NCBI GenBank assembly: GCA_020629175.1
Contig: JAHDDU010000035.1
Coordinates: forward strand, 1 to 32,029
Source: Flavimaricola sp.
GTDB lineage: Bacteria; Pseudomonadota; Alphaproteobacteria; Rhodobacterales; Rhodobacteraceae
Direction: 5' to 3'
Length of the DNA stretch: 32,029 bases
The position numbers were made by a program, and so were the translations under genes. Below, one piece after another: positions 7,219 through 14,541 of this stretch. The notes under the pieces are model-generated. The model did no database searches, had not been told where the DNA came from, and was given only the letters and a program-made list of their open reading frames with translations. Position 1 is the stretch's first letter. The number at the start of each line of letters is the position of its first letter.

Positions 7219-9045
7219 ATGAACACCATGACAACTGAAGAATTGGGAAACAATGAGACCGCAGGTCCCGAGATCGGGGAAAACCTTGCGACGTTGGAAA
7301 AAAACCTCGCACGGGTTGAGGCTTTGACGCAACGTCTTCTGAGTGCGATGGGGCAGGGGCGGCAAGTTCCGGCACCGCTGGCGGGGCCTACACCGGACCT
7401 CTACATGCAAGCCGGGGCGGCCTACATGGCCGAGATGATGAACAATCCGGCCAAAATGATCGAACAGCAGATGAGCTACTGGTCGAAAACGGTGCAGCAT
7501 TATGTTGAGGCGCAGCAAGTGCTGGCCAAGGGTGAGATTGCCGCGCCCAAAGACACCGGACCCAAGGATCGGCGTTTTTCTAACCCAATGTGGGACACCA
7601 ATCCCTACTTCAACTACGTCAAACAACAATATCTTCTGAATTCTGAGGCGGTGAAGTCGGCCGTTGGGGCCGTCGAAGGGTTGGATCCAAAAGAGCAGAA
7701 ACGGCTCGAATATTTTTCACAGCAGATCGTCGATCTGTTCAGCCCAACGAATTTTCTAGCCACAAATCCCGATGCGCTCGAGCGGGCGATTGAGACAGAG
7801 GGAGAAAGCCTCGTCAAAGGGCTGGAGAATATGCTTGCCGATATTGAGGCGCATGACGGTGACCTTGTGGTGACGTTGGCCGACCGCGATGCGTTCGAGG
7901 TGGGCGGCAATATCGGAACGACGCCGGGCGAGGTGGTGTTTCGCAATCACCTGTTCGAATTGATCCAATATGCGCCGACCACCGACAAAGTGCATGCAAC
8001 GCCACTGATCCTGTTTCCGCCGTGGATTAACAAATTCTACATTTTGGACCTCAAACCGCAGAACAGCCTGATCAAATGGGTCGTGGATCAGGGATATACG
8101 CTGTTTGTGGTGTCCTGGGTGAACCCCGATGCGAGCTATCGTGAAACATCCATGACGGACTATGTCGAGGATGGCTATTTGACAGCGATCGCGCAGGTCA
8201 AAGAAATTTGCGGTGTGAAAAAGGTCAACGCGATCGGCTATTGCATCGCGGGCACAACGTTGTCGCTGACGATGGCGCTGATGAAAAAGCGCGGGGACAC
8301 GTCGCTGAATGCCGCGACCTTGTTCACGACGTTGACGGATTTCTCGGATCAGGGGGAAGTTGGCGTCTTTCTTGATGACGGGTTTGTCGATGGGATCGAG
8401 GCCGAGGTTGCCGAAGCGGGCGTGCTTGAAAGCTTTTACATGTCGCGCACGTTCTCATACCTGCGCTCAAACGACCTGATTTATGGCCCTGCCATCAAGA
8501 GCTATATGATGGGGGAGGCACCGCCGGCGTTTGACCTTCTTTATTGGAACGGTGATGGCACGAACCTGCCTGCGACGATGGCCGTCGAATATTTGCGCGG
8601 CCTGTGTCAGGGCGATCAGTTTGCGAGCACCGGGTTTCCCGTGGCAGGCGAGACCGTGCACATCGGTGATGTCGACGTGCCTGTTTGCGCCATCGCCTGC
8701 GAGACGGATCACATCGCCGCCTGGCGGTCGAGCTATGCCGGGGTGCAGCAGATGGGGAGCAAGGACAAGACATTTATCTTGTCGGGCTCGGGCCACATCG
8801 CGGGGATCGTGAACCCGCCGAGCAAGGTGAAGTATGGCCATTGGACAAATCCCGATCTCACGCTGGACGCAGAAGCATGGAAAGAGGCTGCCGACGCCCA
8901 CGAGGGCAGCTGGTGGCCAAAGTGGGAAGCGTGGTTGCGCAAAAAGTCCGGCAAGAAAGTCGAGGCGCGAGAGCCCGGTGGCCCGAACCACCCGCCAATT
9001 GCGCCGGCACCTGGCACCTATGTGAGGTCTAATCCTAAGGGGTAA
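7219..9045 (+). CDS. phaC: Class I poly(3-hydroxyalkanoate) synthase
   Basis: This enzyme polymerises (R)-3-hydroxyacyl-CoA into PHA at the granule surface. At 608 residues it has the usual class I length, with the N-terminal PhaC domain followed by an alpha/beta-hydrolase catalytic domain. The lipase-like box is IGYCIAGT with the nucleophile Cys342; Ala replaces one of the usual Gly residues, a conservative variant. Asp497 lies in CETDHIAAWRSSY and His526 in GSGHIAGIVNPP, completing the triad. TPLILFPPWINKFYILDL and the conserved Trp in FVVSWVNPD are also present. The start at 7219 has AGGG just upstream; an ATG at 7228 is possible. It is divergent from phaZ and followed by phaP and phaR. 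The substrate is probably short-chain 3-hydroxybutyryl-CoA, from class membership. Confidence 0.96.
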   Translation: MNTMTTEELGNNETAGPEIGENLATLEKNLARVEALTQRLLSAMGQGRQVPAPLAGPTPDLYMQAGAAYMAEMMNNPAKMIEQQMSYWSKTVQHYVEAQQVLAKGEIAAPKDTGPKDRRFSNPMWDTNPYFNYVKQQYLLNSEAVKSAVGAVEGLDPKEQKRLEYFSQQIVDLFSPTNFLATNPDALERAIETEGESLVKGLENMLADIEAHDGDLVVTLADRDAFEVGGNIGTTPGEVVFRNHLFELIQYAPTTDKVHATPLILFPPWINKFYILDLKPQNSLIKWVVDQGYTLFVVSWVNPDASYRETSMTDYVEDGYLTAIAQVKEICGVKKVNAIGYCIAGTTLSLTMALMKKRGDTSLNAATLFTTLTDFSDQGEVGVFLDDGFVDGIEAEVAEAGVLESFYMSRTFSYLRSNDLIYGPAIKSYMMGEAPPAFDLLYWNGDGTNLPATMAVEYLRGLCQGDQFASTGFPVAGETVHIGDVDVPVCAIACETDHIAAWRSSYAGVQQMGSKDKTFILSGSGHIAGIVNPPSKVKYGHWTNPDLTLDAEAWKEAADAHEGSWWPKWEAWLRKKSGKKVEAREPGGPNHPPIAPAPGTYVRSNPKG

Positions 9046-9097
9046 GCCGCCAACTTGGGCGCGACTTTCAAGGCACATTTTTCTGATTCGCAGCAGC

Positions 9098-9128
9098 AAG
9101 CATAGGGCACGCCGCCTGTAAGCATAGG
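9098..9128. repeat. Two AAGCATAGG direct repeats upstream of phaP
   Basis: AAGCATAGG occurs at 9098-9106 and at 9120-9128, 22 bp apart start to start, about two helical turns. The pair lies roughly 60-85 bp upstream of the predicted phaP -35 box, a position where an activator could bind. No regulator is assigned. The rest of the 230-bp phaC-phaP gap holds the phaP promoter and no gene. Confidence 0.35.
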
Positions 9129-9162
9129 AAAAAGCGGTTAATTTCGCGCGCGCAGAAAAATT

Positions 9163-9213
9163 TGCCGCACTGCAGCAAAAACCCTTGAAATGCCGCACTG
9201 CAGCATTCATATT
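9163..9213 (+). promoter_or_regulatory. phaP promoter with two PhaR-like operators
   Basis: TGCCGCACTGCAGCA occurs twice without mismatch, at 9163-9177 and 9191-9205, 28 bp apart. A promoter fits around the second copy: -35 TTGAAA at 9185-9190, a 17-bp spacer at 9191-9207 and -10 CATATT at 9208-9213. The second copy therefore fills almost the whole spacer, ideal for repression of sigma-70 initiation. Known PhaR proteins repress phasin genes through TGC-rich sites until granules titrate the repressor. The repeats and the promoter boxes are visible; the binding protein is inferred from context. Confidence 0.65.
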
Positions 9214-9275
9214 GTGACTATCGAAAAGAACAGCGGTCCCACCCGACCGCCCCCGCATTTGAAAGGAGCCTTCCA

Positions 9276-9722
9276 ATGGCTAAAGCTACACAAGATTTCA
9301 CCGCCGCGTTCAAAGACATCATGGGCGCATTCCCCGTCGACACCAAAGCGATGGAAGGCATGTTCAAGAACCAGACAGTTCTGTCCGAGAAAATGTCTGC
9401 TGTCGCCATCGACGCTGCTCAGAAGTCCACCGACCTCTCCGCCAAGTGGACACAGGACACACTGAAGAAAGTGTCTGACATCGCTGCTGCAAAGGCTGAG
9501 CCTGCAGACTACGCCAAGTCGATGACAGACTTTTTCACAGGCTATGCCGAAGGCGCTGCAGAGCACATGGCTGCGTTTGCTGAGATTGCTAAGAAAGCAC
9601 AGACTGAGTCGCTCGAGCTGATGCTCGCCGCCGGCAAGGACTTCTCGGAAGAAGCCACTGCCGCTGCCAAGAAAGCGACAACAGAGATGACAGCCGCTGC
9701 CAAGAAAGCTGCTGCAAAGTAA
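9276..9722 (+). CDS. phaP: Phasin, PHA granule-associated protein
   Basis: A 148-residue, Ala/Lys-rich, almost wholly helical protein of the phasin family. Phasins coat PHB granules and control their number and size. The body (residues about 5-110) is amphipathic helix with the family-like FKDIMGAFPVDTKAMEGMFKNQ opening. The C-terminal 35 residues are Ala/Lys repeats (KKATTEMTAAAKKAAAK), a coiled-coil or DNA-binding-like tail also found in other phasins. ATG at 9276 follows a strong AAAGGAGCC ribosome site, as expected for one of the most abundant proteins of PHB-accumulating cells. It has its own promoter with two PhaR-like sites and its own terminator, so it is probably transcribed separately from phaC and phaR. 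Confidence 0.94.
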   Translation: MAKATQDFTAAFKDIMGAFPVDTKAMEGMFKNQTVLSEKMSAVAIDAAQKSTDLSAKWTQDTLKKVSDIAAAKAEPADYAKSMTDFFTGYAEGAAEHMAAFAEIAKKAQTESLELMLAAGKDFSEEATAAAKKATTEMTAAAKKAAAK

Positions 9723-9761
9723 ACGACCCGTTTTCCCGGGTGGGAGTGTAACGAGTTCGGG

Positions 9762-9794
9762 CGGTCTGCGTTTGCAGGCCGCTCTTTCTTTTTG
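9762..9794 (+). terminator. Rho-independent terminator of phaP
   Basis: GCGGTCTGC (9762-9770) pairs with GCAGGCCGC (9775-9783) with one G-T wobble over a GTTT loop, followed by a T-rich run (TCTTTCTTTTT) into 9794. It lies 40 nt after the phaP stop and about 50 nt before phaR. Confidence 0.8.
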
Positions 9795-9816
9795 CGCAAA
9801 CGCGGCGTAGGCTTCT

Positions 9817-9832
9817 CTGCACTGCAACATGC
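9817..9832. promoter_or_regulatory. Candidate PhaR autoregulatory site before phaR
   Basis: CTGCACTGCAACATGC shares the CACTGCA(G/A)CA core of the two phaP operators. It ends 10 nt before the phaR start and directly abuts its ribosome-binding region, so PhaR bound here would block its own transcription. Autoregulation is known for PhaR of Paracoccus; the match here is by eye. Confidence 0.5.
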
Positions 9833-9842
9833 TTGGGAGAAC

Positions 9843-10400
9843 ATGGCCGTGGCAACCACCAACAAACCGCTTTTGATCAAGCGCTATGCCAGCCGTAGGC
9901 TCTATAACACCGAAACCAGCGATTATGTGACGCTGGATGATATCGCGGCCTTTATCCGTGAGGGGCGCGAGGTTCAGATCGTTGATCTCAAATCTGGAGA
10001 TGATTTGACGCGGCAATACCTGTTGCAGATCATAGCAGAACACGAAAGCCGCGGCGAAAGCGTGCTGCCTGTAGATGTGCTGACTGATCTGGTGCGCTCT
10101 TATACCAGCCAGGCAGCAAGCGTGGTGCCACAGTTCCTGCAAGCCAGTTTTGAAATGCTGCGCGATGGCCAGTCCAAAGCGATGGAGAATATGACCAAGG
10201 TGAACCCCATGGCCTCTATGCCGGGGTTTGAGGCGATGCGCGCGCAGCAGGAGGCGTTCTTCAAGGCGATGACAACCGGGATGATGCCCGGTGCTACCGC
10301 TGAACCAAAGGCTGCGGATACGCCAGCGGACGATGGGCTGGATGAGATCAAGAAGCAGTTGGACGCGCTTCAGACTCAGCTCAAGAACATGGGGAAGTGA
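9843..10400 (+). CDS. phaR: PHA synthesis transcriptional repressor
   Basis: A 185-residue regulator. Residues about 8-70 are the PHB/PHA accumulation regulator DNA-binding domain: LLIKRYASRRLYNTETSDYVTLDDIAAFIREGREVQIVDLKSG(D)DLTRQ is almost a signature. The C-terminal half is Met/Ala/Gln-rich helix and ends in a short coiled coil (LDEIKKQLDALQTQLKNMGK). PhaR proteins repress phaP and themselves and are titrated by nascent PHB granules. The ATG at 9843 is chosen over an in-frame ATG at 9792, because GGGAGAAC sits just upstream and the extension would run through the phaP terminator and the operator-like site. Two hairpins follow the stop. Confidence 0.94.
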   Translation: MAVATTNKPLLIKRYASRRLYNTETSDYVTLDDIAAFIREGREVQIVDLKSGDDLTRQYLLQIIAEHESRGESVLPVDVLTDLVRSYTSQAASVVPQFLQASFEMLRDGQSKAMENMTKVNPMASMPGFEAMRAQQEAFFKAMTTGMMPGATAEPKAADTPADDGLDEIKKQLDALQTQLKNMGK

Positions 10401-10404
10401 GCAG

Positions 10405-10453
10405 GTCGAATTTGTAAAATTCGACAGTTTGCCAAATTTCATGGAAATTTGGC
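10405..10453. terminator. Tandem perfect hairpins between convergent genes, candidate bidirectional terminator
   Basis: Hairpin 1: GTCGAATTT (10405-10413) and AAATTCGAC (10417-10425), 9-bp perfect stem with a 3-nt loop. Hairpin 2: GCCAAATTT (10431-10439) and AAATTTGGC (10445-10453), 9-bp perfect stem with a 5-nt loop. They fill the gap between the phaR stop and the stop of the convergent small gene. Neither is followed by a long T run, so they could terminate weakly, protect 3' ends or have another role. Confidence 0.55.
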
Positions 10454-10454
10454 G

Positions 10455-10691
10455 CTAGCACAGCATCTCGACTGGTCCCGCCTCACAGACGATCACGTAA
10501 TAATAGCGCGTACGAAACAGCCGAAAGCCGCGCCGTTGTACTTCGGCCAGCAAGACGTGATGCCCGATATCACGATCTACATCCCTTGCTTGCCGCTTGA
10601 TGATTCCACCCGTCTCTGTGGCGCGACAATCGAAAATACGGGCGAGCCATTCTTCTGCGGAGCGGCGGGGGACGATGGGTCGTAGGGTCAT
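10455..10691 (-). CDS. Small conserved-looking hypothetical protein (78 aa)
   Basis: A 78-residue basic protein with no signal peptide or membrane segment. The middle reads TGGIIKRQARDVDRDIGHH and then LLAEVQRRGFRLFRTRYYYVIVC, resembling small roseobacter proteins of unknown function with an R-x-V/A-R-D-V-x-R-x-x-G...E-V-x-R-R-G-F pattern (from memory, not searched). It follows the aminotransferase by 35 nt on the same strand and could be the last gene of that operon. Its stop abuts the tandem hairpins. An antisense frame at 10449-10685 is open too, but this strand has the more protein-like composition and fits the gene direction. No function is proposed. Confidence 0.6.
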   Translation of the reverse strand: MTLRPIVPRRSAEEWLARIFDCRATETGGIIKRQARDVDRDIGHHVLLAEVQRRGFRLFRTRYYYVIVCEAGPVEMLC

Positions 10692-10711
10692 TCACCCAGT
10701 GTCGGACAGGA

Positions 10712-10734
10712 TTGGTTAATTTGAGTTTAACCAA
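10712..10734 (-). terminator. AT-rich hairpin at the end of the aminotransferase gene
   Basis: TTGGTTAA (10712-10719) and TTAACCAA (10727-10734) form a perfect 8-bp stem with a 7-nt loop. The right arm contains the aminotransferase stop codon (10727-10729, read on the minus strand). There is no T run after it, so it may be an attenuating or stabilising stem between the aminotransferase and the 78-residue gene rather than a full terminator. Confidence 0.4.
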
Positions 10735-12094
10735 CCTCGGCGAACACCCCGTCAATCGCGCGTTCAAGTTTGGCAAACATTTCATCCATCTGTGCGGGCG
10801 TCAGGATAAAGGCAGGGCAGAGCACGATGGCTTGTCCCAGGGGACGGCAGATCAGGCCCTGATCCGTACAGGCATTGGCGATCCGTTCCGAGACAGAGAG
10901 TGACCCATCGAAAGGCATCTTGGTGTCCTTGTCCTTCACCGCCTCCAAAGCGCCCATCAGCCCTTTCCCACGCCATTCGCCGATGTTTTTCTTTTCCGCC
11001 AGACGGGCAAGGCCCTCTTCGAACAGCGGCGTCAGGGTGCGAACGTTCTCGATCAGCCCCTCGTTCATGACGACGTCGATGGCTTTGAGCGCGATTGCGC
11101 AGCCCACCGGGTGGCCGGAGGCGGTAAAGCCGTGTGGGAATTCTTCGATGGCTTCGGCTGCAGCATCGAGCCTGTCGGACAACGCGGGGCCGAGAATGAC
11201 GGCGCCCATGGGAAAGAACCCAGCCGTCAGGTTCTTAGAGCTGATGATTGCATCGGGCATAAAGCCGTACGTCTCACAGCCCCAGGTTTCGCCGGTTCGG
11301 CCAAAGCCTGTGATGACCTCATCGGCGATCAGGGGAATGCCGTGCTTTTGCAAGATGGGCTGGATGGCCTGAAAATACCCATCCGAGGGTGGGATCACAC
11401 CGCCGGCTCCCATGACGGGCTCGGCAAAGAACCCGGCGATTGTCTCGGCCCCTTCGCGGGCGATGACGTCTTCCAGCTCTTGTGCCATGCGTGCGGTAAA
11501 CTGGGCCTCGCTTTCGCCCTCGGTGCCAAAGCGCCAGTAGTGGGGGCAGGAGAGGTGGATGAACTCTGGCAAAGGCAGGCCAAAAACGCTGTTGTAGGGT
11601 TTGCCCGTCATCGATGCGCTAACCGCCGTAACCCCGTGATAGGCGTTCAGGCGGGTCAGGATTTTGCGCCGGTTCGGATTGCCTTCCGAGGCATGTAGGA
11701 ACCAGAGCATCTTGACCATTGTGTCGTTCGCTTCGGATCCCGAGTTCGTGTAGAACACCTTTGCCCGGTCAAAGGGAGAGACCTCGGCCAGCCGCTCGGA
11801 CAGCATCACGGTCTGGTCCGACATCCGGCCAAAGAAGGCGTGGTATCCCGGAAAACGATCGTATTGCGCTTTGGCCGCTTCGGTCAGCCCCGGATGGTCA
11901 AAGCCCGCAACCATGTTCCACAGACCAGAGTTTCCGTCGAGGTATTCACGCCCATGCACGTCGTAGACGTAAGGGCCTTTGCCATGGGTGAGGACGATGG
12001 TGCCGCGATCCTGAATTGTTGGCAGATCAGTGAACCCATAGAAGGAATGCGCATCAGCGCGGGCTTCCCAAGAGTTTGGGCTGTCGTCAGGCAT
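10727..12094 (-). CDS. Class III pyridoxal-phosphate aminotransferase (omega-amino acid/polyamine type)
   Basis: A 455-residue class III aminotransferase, probably transferring the terminal amino group of an omega-amino acid or diamine to pyruvate or 2-oxoglutarate. Visible family elements are the substrate-entry region SGLWNMVAGFDHPGL, the phosphate-binding YTNSGSEANDTMVK, the aromatic NAYHG that stacks on PLP, AEPVMGAGG, the cofactor Asp in ADEVITGFGRTG, the Schiff-base Lys in ISSKNLTAGFFPMG, and FTASGHPVGCA. It resembles SpuC/PuuE-like and omega-amino-acid:pyruvate enzymes; exact specificity cannot be read. It lies 69 nt after the PuuB-like oxidase on the same strand. In a gamma-glutamylated amine pathway it would handle the GABA-like product or the free amine (inference). 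ATG start at 12094. Confidence 0.9.
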   Translation of the reverse strand: MPDDSPNSWEARADAHSFYGFTDLPTIQDRGTIVLTHGKGPYVYDVHGREYLDGNSGLWNMVAGFDHPGLTEAAKAQYDRFPGYHAFFGRMSDQTVMLSERLAEVSPFDRAKVFYTNSGSEANDTMVKMLWFLHASEGNPNRRKILTRLNAYHGVTAVSASMTGKPYNSVFGLPLPEFIHLSCPHYWRFGTEGESEAQFTARMAQELEDVIAREGAETIAGFFAEPVMGAGGVIPPSDGYFQAIQPILQKHGIPLIADEVITGFGRTGETWGCETYGFMPDAIISSKNLTAGFFPMGAVILGPALSDRLDAAAEAIEEFPHGFTASGHPVGCAIALKAIDVVMNEGLIENVRTLTPLFEEGLARLAEKKNIGEWRGKGLMGALEAVKDKDTKMPFDGSLSVSERIANACTDQGLICRPLGQAIVLCPAFILTPAQMDEMFAKLERAIDGVFAEVG

Positions 12095-12163
12095 GGTCGT
12101 CCTCGTAGCTTTGCTGTCGCGGCAGCTTGCGCGGATGCGGAACGCTTGGCAATCGAAATCAGA

Positions 12164-13468
12164 TCAGATGCCGAGCCTGTCGCGCATGGCGTACCACGTC
12201 ATGGCCAGGGTCAGTATCGGGGCCCGAAGCGCGCTGCCCCCCGGGAATTGCGGGGTCGGCAGACTGGCCAGCACATCAAATTTGCCGGACTGGCCGAGAA
12301 TAGCTTCGCCCATGACGCGGCCTGCCATGCCAGACAGGGCAACACCATGTCCGGAGAACCCAGCGCCGGACAGTACGTTTGGCGCAACCGCCTGAACGCA
12401 AGGCAGGCGGGTCGTGGTGATCCCAAGTGAGCCACCCCAAACATGGCTGATACTGACGCCACGCAGCTGTGGGAACAATTGCTCCATGCGGGCAACAAGT
12501 GCAGTTTCGATGTCTTTGGGAAAGCCGATGGAGTAGCTCTCCCGTCCACCAAACAGCAGGCGACGATCCTCGCTCATCCGGTAGTAGTTGACGACAAACT
12601 TACTGTCCGCAACGGCGATGTCTTCGGCCAAAACGTCGCGCCACCTGTCGCCCAGCGGCTCTGTCGCGCAGATAAAGCTGTTGATCGGCATGACGCGTGC
12701 ATTGGTCTTCGGCTCAATCCCCGGCAGGTATCCGTTGCCCGCGACGATTACATGATCTGCACTCACATGGCCGTGGGCCGTGCGCACGATCGCGGGCGTC
12801 CCGTGATCAATCCGAATGACTTCCGAGCGATCAAAGAGCTGGGCGCCCGCGGCTTTGGCCTCACGCGCGAGGGCAAGGGCGTAGTGCAGCGGGTGGATAT
12901 GCCCTGATCCCCGATCAATCACCCCGCCTTTGTAGAGTCTCGTTTTAACCAGATCCTGCATCGCATAGCGATCCAACGCTTCGATCTCGTCATAGTCGTA
13001 GCTCTGTGCAAGGTGCTCGGCCTCGCGATGATATTCCTGCGCCTCTGCTGGCGTATAGGCACCGTGGGCCACACCGGGAGTGAACCGCGCCTCGGGCGCG
13101 TTGCCTTCGCAGAATGTTCGCACTTGCGCCTTTGCTTCTTGTGCGATGTCCCATGCCGCGCGGGCCTGTTCTTTGCCAAGCCGTTTTTCGAGCCACCGCT
13201 GTTCGGCGTTAAATCCCGATGAGACCTGCCCGCCATTGCGACCAGAGGCGCCAAATCCTGCGCGGTGCGCGTCAAGCACAATGACGCTTTGCCCCGCCCG
13301 GGCCAATGTCAGCGCAGCCCAAAGCCCGGTGAACCCTGCGCCGATCACGCAGACATCGGCCCGGTGTGCTCCGCCCAGCCTTGGGTTCAGGCGCGGTGTC
13401 TCGACCGTGCTGGCATACCAGCTGTCCGGGAAATGACCTGGCCTGTCGTTGCGAAAGAGAGGGTTCAT
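12164..13468 (-). CDS. FAD-dependent amine oxidoreductase, PuuB-like
   Basis: A 434-residue DAO-family flavoprotein. The N-terminal dinucleotide fold VCVIGAGFTGLWAALTLARAG spans residues 39-59 and is followed by D-A-H-R-A-G-F-G-A-S-G-R-N-G-G-Q, the pattern of gamma-glutamylputrescine oxidases and related amine oxidases. The opening FPDSWYASTVE also fits that group. The C-terminal flavin contact is in GAGFSGHGVALSGMAG. By analogy with PuuB it would oxidise a gamma-glutamylated amine to the aldehyde, releasing ammonia and peroxide. The ATG at 13468 overlaps the upstream stop by 4 nt (ATGA); an in-frame ATG at 13498 would extend into that gene. The next gene is the aminotransferase. The substrate is inferred from context. 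Confidence 0.85.
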   Translation of the reverse strand: MNPLFRNDRPGHFPDSWYASTVETPRLNPRLGGAHRADVCVIGAGFTGLWAALTLARAGQSVIVLDAHRAGFGASGRNGGQVSSGFNAEQRWLEKRLGKEQARAAWDIAQEAKAQVRTFCEGNAPEARFTPGVAHGAYTPAEAQEYHREAEHLAQSYDYDEIEALDRYAMQDLVKTRLYKGGVIDRGSGHIHPLHYALALAREAKAAGAQLFDRSEVIRIDHGTPAIVRTAHGHVSADHVIVAGNGYLPGIEPKTNARVMPINSFICATEPLGDRWRDVLAEDIAVADSKFVVNYYRMSEDRRLLFGGRESYSIGFPKDIETALVARMEQLFPQLRGVSISHVWGGSLGITTTRLPCVQAVAPNVLSGAGFSGHGVALSGMAGRVMGEAILGQSGKFDVLASLPTPQFPGGSALRAPILTLAMTWYAMRDRLGI

Positions 13469-14541
13469 GGGGTCACTTCCCAAACAATCATGTTCCAAGT
13501 CTGTGGCGGCAATCGGATCAATTCGACGCCGGTGGTTTGGGCTGCAGGATCAATCCTGCAGTCAGGACGACACATGTGGAGGCTCTGCGCATCGAGCGCC
13601 TCGTCAATCGCGGCATCAAAAGCCGTCTGGTCAGCTGCATTCACGGGCAGATATGGGACTGCGTTGGCGAGCTGTGTTGCTTGTGTTTCGCTCAACACAA
13701 AGGTGAGGTACGGCGTCAGCAATTCCTGATCCCAAAGCCGGAATGCGGTGCCATCCTCTGCCATCACGGGGGTCAGGTCAGCGAGGACGAGACGAGGTCC
13801 GCGCTCGCGACGAACGTCGAGAGACAAGGGGGCGATCTCCAAGTCACTAAGCGCAGGGGTAATGACCCTGGAAACATGAGCAATTTCGGCGGAGATATCC
13901 GTCTGCCCATAGGGGACCATTCTTGATGGGAGGCGAAGCTCGTAATTTGGCCGCGATAGGTCGTCAGTGTCCAGCTCGGCTTGCGCGGAGTGGTCGAAGT
14001 AGATGTCAGGATTGGCAAGGGCGGCAGCTTGGGCTGCGACATAGGCATCGTGGTTTCTGAAAATCTCGCCAGACCGCCTGACGCGCAAGCCAGCGTTCTC
14101 GAGCCCGGCCAAATCATGATGAAAGGCGTCGTCGATCCATCCATCAGAGGTGCATTGGTTCAAATTGCAGAAAATTTCTCGCACCGGGACACGATCAACG
14201 TAGACTGTGAGGACGGGAATACTGTTGTTCGCTCCCATCATTGCCATGACGACGGTGCCAAGGATTTCGCTACCCGTTTCTTTGTCAATCACATATGCCG
14301 TCTCGGCTGCAGCGCTCAACGTGGCTTGATCACGGACGAGCATGGGGTCTTTGCCTGTCAGCATGGGATGGAGCATCACGGCGATTTCGCCGTCGGGCAA
14401 GTCTTGAAGGAAGTGGACGGGAGCTGCTCCGGCAGACGGGACGGTGAACTCAGCAATCTTATGAGTTAGGTACCAAATACCGATGGCCAATACCGCAAAC
14501 AGGGCCAAGCTGGCAAAAAGTAGAACCCGCAATACGCTCAT
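13465..14541 (-). CDS. Membrane-anchored protein of unknown function inside the Puu-like operon
   Basis: I do not recognise this 358-residue protein. Residues about 4-26 (VLLFASLALFAVLAIGIWYLT) form one membrane helix after the short basic MSVLR, so the remaining ~330 residues probably lie in the periplasm as an anchored domain. That domain has two Cys pairs, FCNLNQC and HMCRPDC, suited to disulfides outside the cytoplasm. It shows no known enzyme motif. Both ends overlap neighbours by 4 nt (ATGA): the ligase stop upstream and the oxidase start downstream. The three are therefore translationally coupled and the product is probably tied to the same pathway. ATG at 14541 is preferred to an in-frame ATG at 14571 because of that coupling. 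Function unknown. Confidence 0.8.
   Translation of the reverse strand: MSVLRVLLFASLALFAVLAIGIWYLTHKIAEFTVPSAGAAPVHFLQDLPDGEIAVMLHPMLTGKDPMLVRDQATLSAAAETAYVIDKETGSEILGTVVMAMMGANNSIPVLTVYVDRVPVREIFCNLNQCTSDGWIDDAFHHDLAGLENAGLRVRRSGEIFRNHDAYVAAQAAALANPDIYFDHSAQAELDTDDLSRPNYELRLPSRMVPYGQTDISAEIAHVSRVITPALSDLEIAPLSLDVRRERGPRLVLADLTPVMAEDGTAFRLWDQELLTPYLTFVLSETQATQLANAVPYLPVNAADQTAFDAAIDEALDAQSLHMCRPDCRIDPAAQTTGVELIRLPPQTWNMIVWEVTP

Noticed and set aside
7129-7629. N-terminal extension of phaZ to 7629
   Set aside because: It would overlap 400 nt of phaC and remove the divergent promoter region; the family N terminus and a ribosome site support 7128.
9207-10442. Long minus-strand open frame (411 codons) across phaP and phaR
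   Set aside because: It is antisense to two well-supported genes, crosses the phaP terminator and has a Cys/Leu/Arg/His-rich composition typical of a shadow frame in GC-rich DNA.
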